Origin: Paracoccaceae bacterium
Lineage (GTDB): Bacteria; Pseudomonadota; Alphaproteobacteria; Rhodobacterales; Rhodobacteraceae
DNA length: 7,809 nucleotides
Direction of reading: 5' to 3'
Assembly (NCBI GenBank): GCA_029881635.1
Contig: JAOUMG010000069.1
Coordinates: forward strand, 1-7,809
Numbering within the stretch: position 1 is the stretch's first letter; each line of letters begins with the position of its first letter. Made by a program: the position numbers and the translations under genes. Of this stretch, positions 1 through 6,317 are shown piece after piece. Below the pieces are notes generated by a model. It was given only the letters and a program-made list of their open reading frames with translations, was not told where the DNA came from and ran no database searches.

Positions 1-775
1 GCAGCCATTTGACCCACATATTGCCTTCGAAACCCGGCACGACCAGGCGGACGGGATAGCCATGTTCCTTGCGCAGCGCTTCGCCATTGGCGAAAAAGGC
101 CACCATGACGTCATCCATTGCCTTTTCCAAAGGCATCGAACGGCCGTTCGAGGAGGCATCCGCCCCTTCGGCATAGACCCATTTGCCCTCGGGCTTCACA
201 CCCGCCTCTTCAAGCAAAGCGCGCAGCGGGATGCCGGTATATTCCATGTTGTGGATCATACCTTGGGTGAATTGGCAGCCCTCCAGCTGGGCACCGCCCC
301 ATTCCATGCCGCCATTAGCCGCGCATTCGCAAAAGGCGGTTGTCACCTGACGCGGAAACCGCATCAGATCTTCGTAAGTAAAGACCAGCGGCCTCTCGAC
401 GAGGCCGCTGATCATCAGCCGGTAATCCGGCTTGGCCAATTCAATCGCTCCGGAGTGGTGGCGTTCGAAGGCACAGCCCTGAGGGGTTATGGTGCCTTCC
501 AGGGCGTGAATTGGCGTAAAATTAATCGAGGATACCGGGCTTTCTGTCAGCCATTCGACATTGCGTCGTACGACATGGCTTTCAAACCTGATCGGCAGCC
601 CATAGGGCGTGGCGTCGACCGCATCCCCGAATTCGGTGGCCCATGGCTGAACCTCGGTGATCAGCGGATCGCCTGCGGCCTTGGCCGTGCCACCCAGTGC
701 AGCAGCGCCCCCGGCGGCAAGCCCCGCCCGCAAAACCGACCTGCGACTGGTTGAATGACCTGACGGTTTGGTCAT
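1..775 (-). CDS. soxC: SoxC, sulfane dehydrogenase molybdopterin subunit (C-terminus cut by window edge)
   Basis: Catalytic subunit of the periplasmic Sox(CD)2 complex, which oxidises the sulfane sulfur left on SoxY-cysteine after SoxB has acted; it belongs to the sulfite oxidase family. The first 258 residues are visible, out of about 430 usual for SoxC. A twin-arginine signal lies at residues 10-23 (SRRSVLRAG followed by an Ala/Gly-rich stretch), as expected for a cofactor-loaded Tat substrate. The sulfite-oxidase fold is recognisable at ISGLVERPLVFTYEDL (about 122-137), the ECAANGGMEW block (150-159), and the VPGFEGNMWVKWL segment at the cut end. Cys151 in the CAAN block sits where the family has its molybdenum-ligating cysteine (assignment by analogy). 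The ATG at 775 is preceded by an AGGAG-type ribosome site and gives the complete Tat signal. It follows soxB after 76 bases. soxD is expected just beyond the left edge but cannot be seen. Confidence 0.96.
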   Translation of the reverse strand, partial: MTKPSGHSTSRRSVLRAGLAAGGAAALGGTAKAAGDPLITEVQPWATEFGDAVDATPYGLPIRFESHVVRRNVEWLTESPVSSINFTPIHALEGTITPQGCAFERHHSGAIELAKPDYRLMISGLVERPLVFTYEDLMRFPRQVTTAFCECAANGGMEWGGAQLEGCQFTQGMIHNMEYTGIPLRALLEEAGVKPEGKWVYAEGADASSNGRSMPLEKAMDDVMVAFFANGEALRKEHGYPVRLVVPGFEGNMWVKWL

Positions 776-804
776 CTGCCTCTCCTCACTTTCAATTCGG
801 TTCT

Positions 805-832
805 TTTATATTCACATTTTTGAATTTGTATA
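805..832 (-). promoter_or_regulatory. Candidate soxC promoter with an ATTC-N8-GAAT operator-like dyad
   Basis: The AT-rich gap between soxB and soxC holds an exact inverted repeat, ATTCA-N6-TGAAT, at 810-825 (equivalently ATTC-N8-GAAT). Reading toward soxC, a -10-like TATAAA (805-810) and a weaker -35-like TATACA (827-832) are 16 bases apart, and the dyad fills the spacer. From memory, ATTC-N8-GAAT is the motif described for SqrR, the persulfide-responsive ArsR-family repressor of Rhodobacter capsulatus and a close relative of SoxR. The repeat is seen directly; its role as a SoxR site and as a promoter is inference. Confidence 0.45.
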
Positions 833-851
833 GCCCGCAATGCCAGATTTT

Positions 852-2543
852 CTAGGCGCCGGTCACTTGCACCGATTGGTTAGGGTCGATCTGGATCGTT
901 CCCTTGCGCTTGATATAGGCCTCGACCACATCCCAGATCGGGGGGCCTTCAGTCGCCTCGTTGACGCTGGCCCATCCCGATACGACATAGGTTTTGGCCG
1001 GGTCCACGGCTTCACCGGTTCTCAGAACTGTCATGTCGGTGATGCGGCTGCCTTGCGGCTTGGACACGTCGATGCGGTAACCCATGCCGCCCACACGCAC
1101 CATATCGCCGCCTTGCTGGTAATAGGGGTCGGGATTGAAGAGGTTATCGGCCACGTCCTCCAGTATGACATGCAGGAATTCGCCTGTCATTTCAGATCGG
1201 TAGGCATTGGGGTAGGTCATAGCCGTAGCATTGAACAAGTCTTCGCGCGTGATCGGCTGCCCCGGTAGCAGCGAAGGCCCCCAGCGGAAACCGGGGCTAA
1301 GCGCGATATCAGCCTCGCGTTCTTCGATCAGAGCATTGCAGATCAGATCATCCCAGGTGCCGTTGAAATTTCCGCGCCGGTACAGTGTGCTGTCGGTGGT
1401 CCCCAGTATTTCTGTCAACTCCGCCTCATAGGGCGCGCGTTCCGCGTCGATCAGTGCGGCCACTTCGGGATCGGGCGCGATCACGTCGGAAAATATCGGG
1501 ATCAGCTTGTGCGAAAACCCTTTGACCGCCCCGCCCTGCACATCCAGATCGAGCCGTGTGACGAACTTGCCGTTTGATCCTGACGCGATCAGCATGGTCT
1601 TTCCGACCATCACCGGTTCGGGCAGCGCATCATGGGTGTGGCCTGTCAGGATCACGTCGATCCCTTCAATCTGGCTGGCCAGCTTGCGATCCACGTCAAA
1701 ACCGTTGTGGGACAGAAGAACGACCAATTCCGCCCCCGCATCGCGCACTTCGGCGACGACCTCTGCCATCCGTTCCTCGCGCACGCCAAAGCTCAGGCCG
1801 GGGAACATCCAGCCAGGGTTGGCGATCGGCATATAGGGAAAGGCCTGACCGATGACAGCGATCTGGACACCGCCACGCTCGAACATCTTGTAGGGCTCAT
1901 AGGCGGGCTCGTTCCATTCCGCGTCATAAATGTTCGCGCCAAGGAACGGGAAGGCGAGCCCTTCAACGATCTCGGTAACCCGGTCGATGCCGAGTGTGAA
2001 TTCCCAGTGCGAAGTCATCGCATCGGGCTTTAGTGCATTCATCACGTTGACCATGTCTTGGGCGTTGGTCTTCAGGCAGGTGTAGGAACCCTGCCAAGTA
2101 TCACCACCGTCGAGAAGCAGCGCCTCTGGCCGTTCGGCACGGATCGAATTGATGACCGTTGCGACCCGGTCAAGCCCGCCCATACGACCATAAGCTTGCG
2201 CCAGAGCTTCAAAGTCCGTGTGACTCAGCGCGTAGGCTTCTGGGGTGCCGGGGGTCAGGTTAAAGAGTTTCAGGAAATCAGCGCCGGTAACATGCGGCGG
2301 CAGGCCATTGACCGCTCCGACGCCGAGGTTGATTTCAGGTTCGCGAAACCAGACAGGTTTCAACTGCGCATGAATGTCGGTGATGTGGATCAGCGTGACA
2401 TTGCCGGTCGGCGCAAATTGCAAAAGCTGATCCTGCGTCAGCGCCTGCTGGGCGGCAAGCCGCGCCCAATTGCCAAAACCCGATGCACCCAGAAGGGCCG
2501 AAGCCGCCACTGTAGCCTGAAGAAAATCGCGGCGGGAAATCAT
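852..2543 (-). CDS. soxB: SoxB, thiosulfohydrolase
   Basis: Periplasmic di-metal (manganese in characterised homologues) hydrolase that removes the sulfone group from SoxY-cysteine S-thiosulfonate as sulfate; it is also the standard marker gene for the Sox pathway. The protein has 563 residues, normal for SoxB. A Tat signal begins at SRRDFLQA (residues 3-10). It has the 5'-nucleotidase/metallophosphatase architecture: an N-terminal catalytic domain with D56-x-H58, GGDT (146-149, Asp148), the SoxB-typical SHWEFTLG block (178-185) in place of the NHE motif, His279 in LLSHN, and GHTH (301-304); then a C-terminal substrate domain from about residue 375, with the family-typical GTWDDLICNA and GGMGYRIDV segments. 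The ATG at 2543 has an AGGAGG site about ten bases upstream. It is preceded by a 138-base gap after soxA that holds a hairpin. No key residue is missing. Confidence 0.98.
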   Translation of the reverse strand: MISRRDFLQATVAASALLGASGFGNWARLAAQQALTQDQLLQFAPTGNVTLIHITDIHAQLKPVWFREPEINLGVGAVNGLPPHVTGADFLKLFNLTPGTPEAYALSHTDFEALAQAYGRMGGLDRVATVINSIRAERPEALLLDGGDTWQGSYTCLKTNAQDMVNVMNALKPDAMTSHWEFTLGIDRVTEIVEGLAFPFLGANIYDAEWNEPAYEPYKMFERGGVQIAVIGQAFPYMPIANPGWMFPGLSFGVREERMAEVVAEVRDAGAELVVLLSHNGFDVDRKLASQIEGIDVILTGHTHDALPEPVMVGKTMLIASGSNGKFVTRLDLDVQGGAVKGFSHKLIPIFSDVIAPDPEVAALIDAERAPYEAELTEILGTTDSTLYRRGNFNGTWDDLICNALIEEREADIALSPGFRWGPSLLPGQPITREDLFNATAMTYPNAYRSEMTGEFLHVILEDVADNLFNPDPYYQQGGDMVRVGGMGYRIDVSKPQGSRITDMTVLRTGEAVDPAKTYVVSGWASVNEATEGPPIWDVVEAYIKRKGTIQIDPNQSVQVTGA

Positions 2544-2651
2544 CTGGGTCTGGCCTCCTGAATGGCGCCGGACAGACGGCTGTCACCCCGAGCCAAGGCA
2601 CAAGCCTTTGCCCCGAACGTCATGCCCGGTATCGTGAATATCAACGGCAAG

Positions 2652-2675
2652 GACCGCGCCCCGAAAGGCGCGGTC
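2652..2675 (-). terminator. GC-rich hairpin between soxA and soxB (attenuator or mRNA-processing element)
   Basis: A perfect 9-bp inverted repeat (GACCGCGCC / GGCGCGGTC) with a 6-base loop begins 6 bases beyond the soxA stop in the direction of transcription. No run of U follows on the minus strand, so it is not a textbook intrinsic terminator. In an operon that continues into soxB, it more likely weakens read-through or protects the 3' end of a processed upstream message. The stem is seen directly; the role is inference. Confidence 0.45.
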
Positions 2676-2681
2676 AAAAGG

Positions 2682-3536
2682 TCAGTTACGCACCGACGGT
2701 CCTTCGACCGACAGTCCGTTACCGCGTGAAGCAACGTAGAGCTCCAGCGCGATAAACTCTGGCGATCCGGGCTTGAATGTCTCAGCACGGGTATCGCGGA
2801 TGCAACCCTTGAAGCGGTTATGGATCGAGGAAAGATCGGCCGATTTCAGGCGGTAAACCGGAAATCCGTTGATCTGCCCCTGCGACAGGTGATCTGCGCG
2901 GATGTAGTTGCCATAGTTGTCTTCGTGGCAATTGGCGCAGGACAGTTCCAGTTGACCGTAGCGGGTATAATACATCTCCTTGCCCTGCTCCCAGAAGGGA
3001 GCGGCGGGCCCATCGACCGCAACGCTCATCGGAAGGCCACGTGAAACAGACGAAATCAGCGCCGTCATGTTGATCATGTCGCTGTCGTCCCAGCCCCATG
3101 CCTCGGCGCCCATGCGTTCGGTGCGGCAATCGTTGATGTACATTTCCATCGTGTACATCGTCCCCTTTGCCTCGTTGAACTTTGGCATCTGGGTCCGCAC
3201 ACCTGCCATGCTGGCCGGGTCGTCATGACAAGACGCGCAGGCCTTGCCTTCGCTGCCATCGACTTCACTCCAGACATCCTTAGCGGCCTCAACTCCCAGC
3301 ATGCCAGGATTGTCGAAATCGTCCGCCTGCATCACGCGGGTGTCCGCTTCGCGGAAATGCCAGCCGGAATAAATCTCTGAAAGCCCGTCGATATAGGCCG
3401 GTGCGGTGGTTTTGGTAACGATTTCCGTTTCGCCATTGATAACCAGACTGTCGTCTGCCGGTCCGGCAATGGCCCCAAATCCGATGCTGCATGCGGCTGT
3501 CAGGCCGATAAGGCCGAGGATTTTTTGATTTTTCAT
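2682..3536 (-). CDS. soxA: SoxA, dihaem cytochrome c subunit of SoxAX
   Basis: Catalytic subunit of the SoxAX L-cysteine S-thiosulfotransferase, which oxidatively couples thiosulfate to the SoxY cysteine and passes two electrons to cytochrome c. The product has 284 residues. A Sec signal peptide covers residues 1-25 (MKNQKILG, hydrophobic core, cut near AIAG). Two haem c sites are present: CASCH (100-104) and CANCH (200-204), so this is the dihaem form. Cys137 in YINDCR matches the distal cysteine ligand of the first haem. Cys245 in FKGCIRDTR matches the active-site cysteine, which is a persulfide haem ligand in Rhodovulum sulfidophilum SoxA (assignment by analogy), with nearby Arg247 and Arg250. 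The ATG at 3536 was chosen because it yields a clean signal peptide and has GGGAGG five to six bases upstream. The reading frame stays open upstream to 3722, but only through soxZ. It follows soxZ after 25 bases. Confidence 0.97.
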   Translation of the reverse strand: MKNQKILGLIGLTAACSIGFGAIAGPADDSLVINGETEIVTKTTAPAYIDGLSEIYSGWHFREADTRVMQADDFDNPGMLGVEAAKDVWSEVDGSEGKACASCHDDPASMAGVRTQMPKFNEAKGTMYTMEMYINDCRTERMGAEAWGWDDSDMINMTALISSVSRGLPMSVAVDGPAAPFWEQGKEMYYTRYGQLELSCANCHEDNYGNYIRADHLSQGQINGFPVYRLKSADLSSIHNRFKGCIRDTRAETFKPGSPEFIALELYVASRGNGLSVEGPSVRN

Positions 3537-3561
3537 GTCGTCCCTCCCTTTGGGCCCTGGA

Positions 3562-3891
3562 TCAGTTGACCGTGATCGCCTTGGTGTCCTCGTAGACAGA
3601 GCCATCATCATCGTACCAGGTGAACTTGAACTCGCCAGAGGCCGGAACCTTGGCATCGAATTCAAAATACGGGTTGGTCGAAATCGCCGGTTCCAGAACG
3701 ACATCGATGACATTCTCGCCATTGAAGTCGCAGGTAAAGCGATTGATGATCGACCGAGGGATCAGATTGCCATCCTTGCCCTTGCGCTGGCCTGATTCCA
3801 TCTGATGGCTGATCAGCGTCTTGATCGTGATCACTTCTCCGGCGGCGGCGGTTTTCGGCACCTTCACGCGGGGTTTTACGTCTTCTGCCAT
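3562..3891 (-). CDS. soxZ: SoxZ, sulfur-carrier complex subunit
   Basis: Partner of SoxY in the periplasmic SoxYZ heterodimer, the carrier to which all pathway intermediates stay covalently attached. The 109 residues are the usual length for SoxZ. The sequence shows the family's immunoglobulin-like beta pattern, starting KPRVKVPKTAAAGEVITIKTL, with the conserved HQMESGQRKG (residues 29-38) and IPRSIINRF (44-52) blocks and a C-terminal KFTWYDDDGSVYE segment (88-100). There is no signal peptide, as expected: SoxZ is known to be exported by hitchhiking with Tat-dependent SoxY. One cysteine is present (Cys54 in FTCDFNG), a common SoxZ position. It starts 19 bases after soxY, with AGGAGG about ten bases upstream of the ATG at 3891, and is followed by soxA after 25 bases. 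Confidence 0.97.
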   Translation of the reverse strand: MAEDVKPRVKVPKTAAAGEVITIKTLISHQMESGQRKGKDGNLIPRSIINRFTCDFNGENVIDVVLEPAISTNPYFEFDAKVPASGEFKFTWYDDDGSVYEDTKAITVN

Positions 3892-3910
3892 AATCTTGTT
3901 CCTCCTGAAC

Positions 3911-4330
3911 TCAGCCGCCGCAGCCGCCGATGGTCACTTTCACGGTGCTTTTCGCCGAAGCGAAACTGCCATCCGCCATTTTTGCGATCGCCACCACATC
4001 CTGCGTCTTTGCCAGCCGGATCCGGGTGGAGGCGACAAAAGAGCCGGCCAACGGCCCGAATTTGAAGGTTGCGACATCGGCGTTGGGATTGCCGGTTGCA
4101 AGGATCAGCACCTCGGATGCACCGGGCGCATCGATGCTGACCGGAACCGTGTTACCGTTCTCGGCAATTTCTGGCGCCGTCAGGGTAATGCCCCCCTCAG
4201 CAACCGCCGCGCCACCGGTAAAGGTCGCAATCAGTTCATCCGAAGTGGCCGCATGGGTCATTATCGGCAGCGCCATTGTCAGGCTGGCACCAGCCCCTAC
4301 GATCAGCAGTTCACGTCTTGAGAAAATCAT
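3911..4330 (-). CDS. soxY: SoxY, sulfur-carrier protein with C-terminal GGCGG arm
   Basis: Covalent substrate carrier of the Sox cycle. Thiosulfate is joined to the cysteine in the flexible C-terminal GGCGG motif, here residues 135-139 with Cys137, so the swinging arm is intact and the carrier should work. The product has 139 residues. A Tat signal lies at the N-terminus (SRRELLIVGAG, residues 4-14, cleavage probably near MTHA). The body carries typical SoxY features such as NGNTVPVSIDAPG (58-70), ILATGNPN (76-83) and the TRIRLAKTQDVVAIAKMADG block (102-121). The ATG at 4330 lies only 10 bases after the soxX stop. Its ribosome site (AAGGAG) overlaps that stop codon, which suggests translational coupling of soxX, soxY and soxZ. 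Confidence 0.98.
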   Translation of the reverse strand: MIFSRRELLIVGAGASLTMALPIMTHAATSDELIATFTGGAAVAEGGITLTAPEIAENGNTVPVSIDAPGASEVLILATGNPNADVATFKFGPLAGSFVASTRIRLAKTQDVVAIAKMADGSFASAKSTVKVTIGGCGG

Positions 4331-4340
4331 CTCGGTCTCC

Positions 4341-4823
4341 TTATTCCTTAAGCGTCATCAGATAGGCTACGACATCCTCAATCTGTTGCGCGGTCAGCAA
4401 TGGCGGCAATTCATCGCCCTCGGCGGCCTTGCCGGTAAATGCATCGCCGGGACGGATATATCCCTTGGTCTTGTAGAAAGAGGGCATCATCGAATCTTCG
4501 AAAGTCATTTTCGAATTGGCCACGATGCCGCGCAGCTCTGCTTCGCTCCATCGGCTGCCTGCCCCGTCAAGCGGAGGCCCAATTTCGCCGTGAAACGGCA
4601 CATCTGCCAAGGCAGTTACGGCATGACAGGCAACGCAATTGCCTAAGCCACGGCTTGTCATTACTTCTTTTCCCGCTACCGCATCTCCGGTAACGCCGCT
4701 CAGGGAAACGGCAACCGCCCCTGCATCATCATATGATACGTCCAGTGGGGCCACTTCCGATGCGTAAACTGCGGTCGACAATACCAGTGGCAGGGCGAGG
4801 CCCAGCAATGCTGCGCGCTTCAT
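4341..4823 (-). CDS. soxX: SoxX, monohaem cytochrome c subunit of SoxAX
   Basis: Electron-accepting subunit of SoxAX: it takes electrons from the SoxA-catalysed joining of thiosulfate to SoxY and hands them to a small cytochrome c. It has 160 residues with a Sec signal (MKRAALLGLALPLVLSTAVYA, cut near residue 21). One haem c site, CVACH, lies at 63-67. The later SMMPSFY block (111-117) provides the likely axial methionine (Met112 or Met113), in the usual cytochrome c class I order. The C-terminal helix TAQQIEDVVAYLMTL (144-158) closes the fold. The ATG at 4823 has GGAGG seven bases upstream. soxX opens the structural part soxXYZABC after a 104-base gap from soxW, the largest gap in the first half of the operon and a place where a second promoter is plausible. 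Confidence 0.97.
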   Translation of the reverse strand: MKRAALLGLALPLVLSTAVYASEVAPLDVSYDDAGAVAVSLSGVTGDAVAGKEVMTSRGLGNCVACHAVTALADVPFHGEIGPPLDGAGSRWSEAELRGIVANSKMTFEDSMMPSFYKTKGYIRPGDAFTGKAAEGDELPPLLTAQQIEDVVAYLMTLKE

Positions 4824-4868
4824 TTGACTTCCTCCCTCGTTTCTTCTCTTTTCACCTTAAGTGACTCT

Positions 4869-4918
4869 TTGTCGCACTTGCAACAAGAAATTCAATTCTG
4901 TGCATGTGTTTTTCTGAA
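4869..4918 (-). promoter_or_regulatory. soxW-soxX intergenic control region with two dyads
   Basis: Two inverted repeats lie upstream of soxX. At 4890-4905, ATTCA-N6-TGCAT matches the exact ATTCA-N6-TGAAT dyad before soxC at all but one arm base. At 4869-4886, TTGTCGC-N4-GCAACAA is a 7-bp dyad with one mismatch. Toward soxX, a weak -35-like TTCAGA (4913-4918) and -10-like TTGAAT (4890-4895), 17 bases apart, bracket the first dyad. In Paracoccus pantotrophus, SoxR is reported to bind both the soxS-soxV and soxW-soxX gaps, which makes an operator here likely. The promoter boxes themselves are weak and tentative. Confidence 0.38.
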
Positions 4919-4927
4919 CCGGGTTTC

Positions 4928-5491
4928 TCAACCCTTTTCCTGTTCAGCGAATTTGCGTGCATGATACTTCTGAAAATGCTCATCGCCTTCATAACCTTTC
5001 TCCAGTACCCAATTGAAAAGGTTGAAGGTGGTCCATTTTCCAAAGGCACCGGGCATTGTCACGACGGATGCCTGTGACGCGGTCAGCCCGTCTGCTACCT
5101 CTTCGGGCAGAAAGATCATCGTTGGAGTGAAGACCACGCCCCAACGCACCGCCATTTCCTTTTCCGCCAGCACGGTGCCGTCGAAATCGGTAACTTCCTC
5201 ATCTCCGAACAGGTTTATTTGTACGACGAAGAAACTGTCACGGATGAGTTTTTCGACATCTGCGTCGGTGAACACCTCTTCATGCATCTTGGTGCAGTAG
5301 ATGCAGCCGCGCTGTTCGAAGATCACCATCAAACGCTTACCTTCTGCATTCGCCTCGTCCAGATCCTCGCGCAGGTCCTTGAACGTGGTGCGCAGCCAGT
5401 CGGGTTTGTGCAGCCCGTCGTCGCCAAGCTCTACGGCCAGCGATGGCAAGGTCAGCGCCAGAAAAGCGACAACAATAGCCAAAATCCGCAT
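4928..5491 (-). CDS. soxW: SoxW, periplasmic thioredoxin
   Basis: Thiol-disulfide oxidoreductase taken to receive electrons from SoxV in the membrane and supply reducing power in the periplasm. It has 187 residues and an N-terminal Sec signal (residues 1-19, MRILAIVVAFLALTLPSLA). The redox site is RGCIYC, with Cys63 and Cys66; the usual thioredoxin Trp before the first Cys is replaced by Gly, typical of thioredoxin-like proteins in this branch. The cis-proline loop is FTPTM (Pro123). The motif spacing and the long insert between them fit SoxW rather than a plain 105-residue thioredoxin. The ATG at 5491 lies 12 bases after the soxV stop, with GGGAGG six bases upstream. soxV and soxW are therefore tightly paired, consistent with donor and acceptor roles. 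Confidence 0.94.
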   Translation of the reverse strand: MRILAIVVAFLALTLPSLAVELGDDGLHKPDWLRTTFKDLREDLDEANAEGKRLMVIFEQRGCIYCTKMHEEVFTDADVEKLIRDSFFVVQINLFGDEEVTDFDGTVLAEKEMAVRWGVVFTPTMIFLPEEVADGLTASQASVVTMPGAFGKWTTFNLFNWVLEKGYEGDEHFQKYHARKFAEQEKG

Positions 5492-5503
5492 ATCGATCCT
5501 CCC

Positions 5504-6241
5504 TTAGCCTAAATTCAGAAAGCCCGGAAACATGTCGATCATGAACTGGGCGATGTAATTGACCGAATTGGTGGCGATGAGTACCGCGAAAAGAATCAGC
5601 ATCGCCCCCATCACCTTCTCCACATGGCCAAAATAGCGGCGGTTACGCGCCATCCATTTCAGGAACGGTTTGGCGAACAGGGCTGCGACCACGAAAGGCA
5701 ATGTCATCGACAGACCGTAAACCGCCAGCAATAAACCGCCCTGCAACAGGCTTTCCTGCATCGAGGCCACCATCAAGATCGCGGCCAACGCGGGCCCGAC
5801 GCAGGGCGTCCAGCCAAAGCCGAAGGCCAATCCCATGACATAGGCACCGATGATGGTTGAGGGTTTGGCCGTGCTCTCGATCCGCGCCTCGCGGTACAGA
5901 AAGGGAATGCGCAAAACACCCAGGAAATGCAGGCCAAAGACCAGCAGAACCGCCGCTGAAACATAGGATAAAGGTTCGCGGTAACTGCGGAATGCCTGCC
6001 CAAGCGCGGTCGCGCCAAGTCCGAGCAGAACAAAAATCGTGGTCACACCGAGTGCGAAAAAAACTGCTGAAACAAAGATTCGTTTTTGCGCGCCGGGTGC
6101 AATCTCGCCGTCGCCCCGAAGCTCCGCCATGGATATTCCGGCCATGTAACTCAGGTAAAAGGGCACCATCGGCAAGATGCATGGGGACAGAAAGGACAGG
6201 AGCCCCGCCAAGACCGCACCGTATAGGGACACATCGAACAC
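5504..6241 (-). CDS. soxV: SoxV, CcdA/DsbD-type membrane thiol-disulfide transporter
   Basis: Inner-membrane protein that moves reducing equivalents from cytoplasmic thioredoxin to periplasmic SoxW, and by inference SoxS, to keep the SoxYZ carrier active. The 245 residues show the CcdA pattern of six hydrophobic segments, roughly at 7-35, 55-80, 92-112, 130-160, 165-190 and 206-227. The two redox cysteines are in their family contexts: FLSPCILPMVPF (Cys21) and GWTPCVGP (Cys147). The start is GTG at 6241, supported by a perfect AGGAGG nine bases upstream (6251-6256); no in-frame ATG gives a better N-terminus before the first membrane segment. It is the first gene of the minus-strand operon, with soxS divergent 76 bases away. 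Confidence 0.95.
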   Translation of the reverse strand: MFDVSLYGAVLAGLLSFLSPCILPMVPFYLSYMAGISMAELRGDGEIAPGAQKRIFVSAVFFALGVTTIFVLLGLGATALGQAFRSYREPLSYVSAAVLLVFGLHFLGVLRIPFLYREARIESTAKPSTIIGAYVMGLAFGFGWTPCVGPALAAILMVASMQESLLQGGLLLAVYGLSMTLPFVVAALFAKPFLKWMARNRRYFGHVEKVMGAMLILFAVLIATNSVNYIAQFMIDMFPGFLNLG

Positions 6242-6262
6242 AGCCCGCGGCCTCCTGACATC

Positions 6263-6312
6263 TTGTCACATCAACATATTCAATTTATGTTATTTGAAAC
6301 TGGAAAGGTCAA
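6263..6312. promoter_or_regulatory. Divergent soxV / soxS promoters sharing an operator-like dyad
   Basis: A promoter for each direction can be read. Toward soxV (minus): TTGACC (6307-6312), 17 bases, CATAAA (6284-6289). Toward soxS (plus): TTGTCA (6263-6268), 17 bases, TATGTT (6286-6291). The two -10 boxes overlap almost completely, and both lie in the inverted repeat AACATA-N7-TATGTT (6273-6291). A wider dyad, TTCAA-N10-TTGAA (6279-6298), is nested with it. The centre contains ATTCAATT, which also occurs in the soxW-soxX gap. One repressor bound here would block both promoters at once. The positions are seen directly; promoter and operator function is inferred, supported by the known binding of SoxR to this gap in Paracoccus. 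Confidence 0.6.
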
Positions 6313-6317
6313 TGGCG

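Noticed and set aside
62..754. 230-codon open frame on the plus strand
   Set aside because: It is the antisense shadow of soxC; no homology-like motifs, and soxC on the other strand has the Tat signal and sulfite-oxidase blocks.
776..851. Possible small ORF or RNA gene in the soxB-soxC gap
   Set aside because: Only 76 bases, AT-rich, with no start plus ribosome site other than that of soxC; best explained as a control region.
3537..3722. Upstream extension of the soxA reading frame (62 more codons)
   Set aside because: It lies almost entirely on top of soxZ in another frame, has basic, Ser/Arg-rich shadow composition, and would bury the clear SoxA signal peptide and its ribosome site.
4921..4934. 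Small hairpin GGGTT-GAGA-AACCC (minus strand) at the soxW stop codon, with a GNRA-type loop
   Set aside because: Only five base pairs, two of them A-U, and no U-run; too weak to call a terminator from sequence alone.
5643..6269. 208-codon open frame on the minus strand overlapping soxV
   Set aside because: It is soxV in another frame. Its product lacks membrane segments, while the soxV frame shows the CcdA motifs and has AGGAGG in front of its GTG.
6177..6317. Upstream extension of the soxS reading frame
   Set aside because: It is antisense to the soxV N-terminus, crosses the divergent promoter, and has no ribosome site; the signal peptide begins at 6318 (or 6312).
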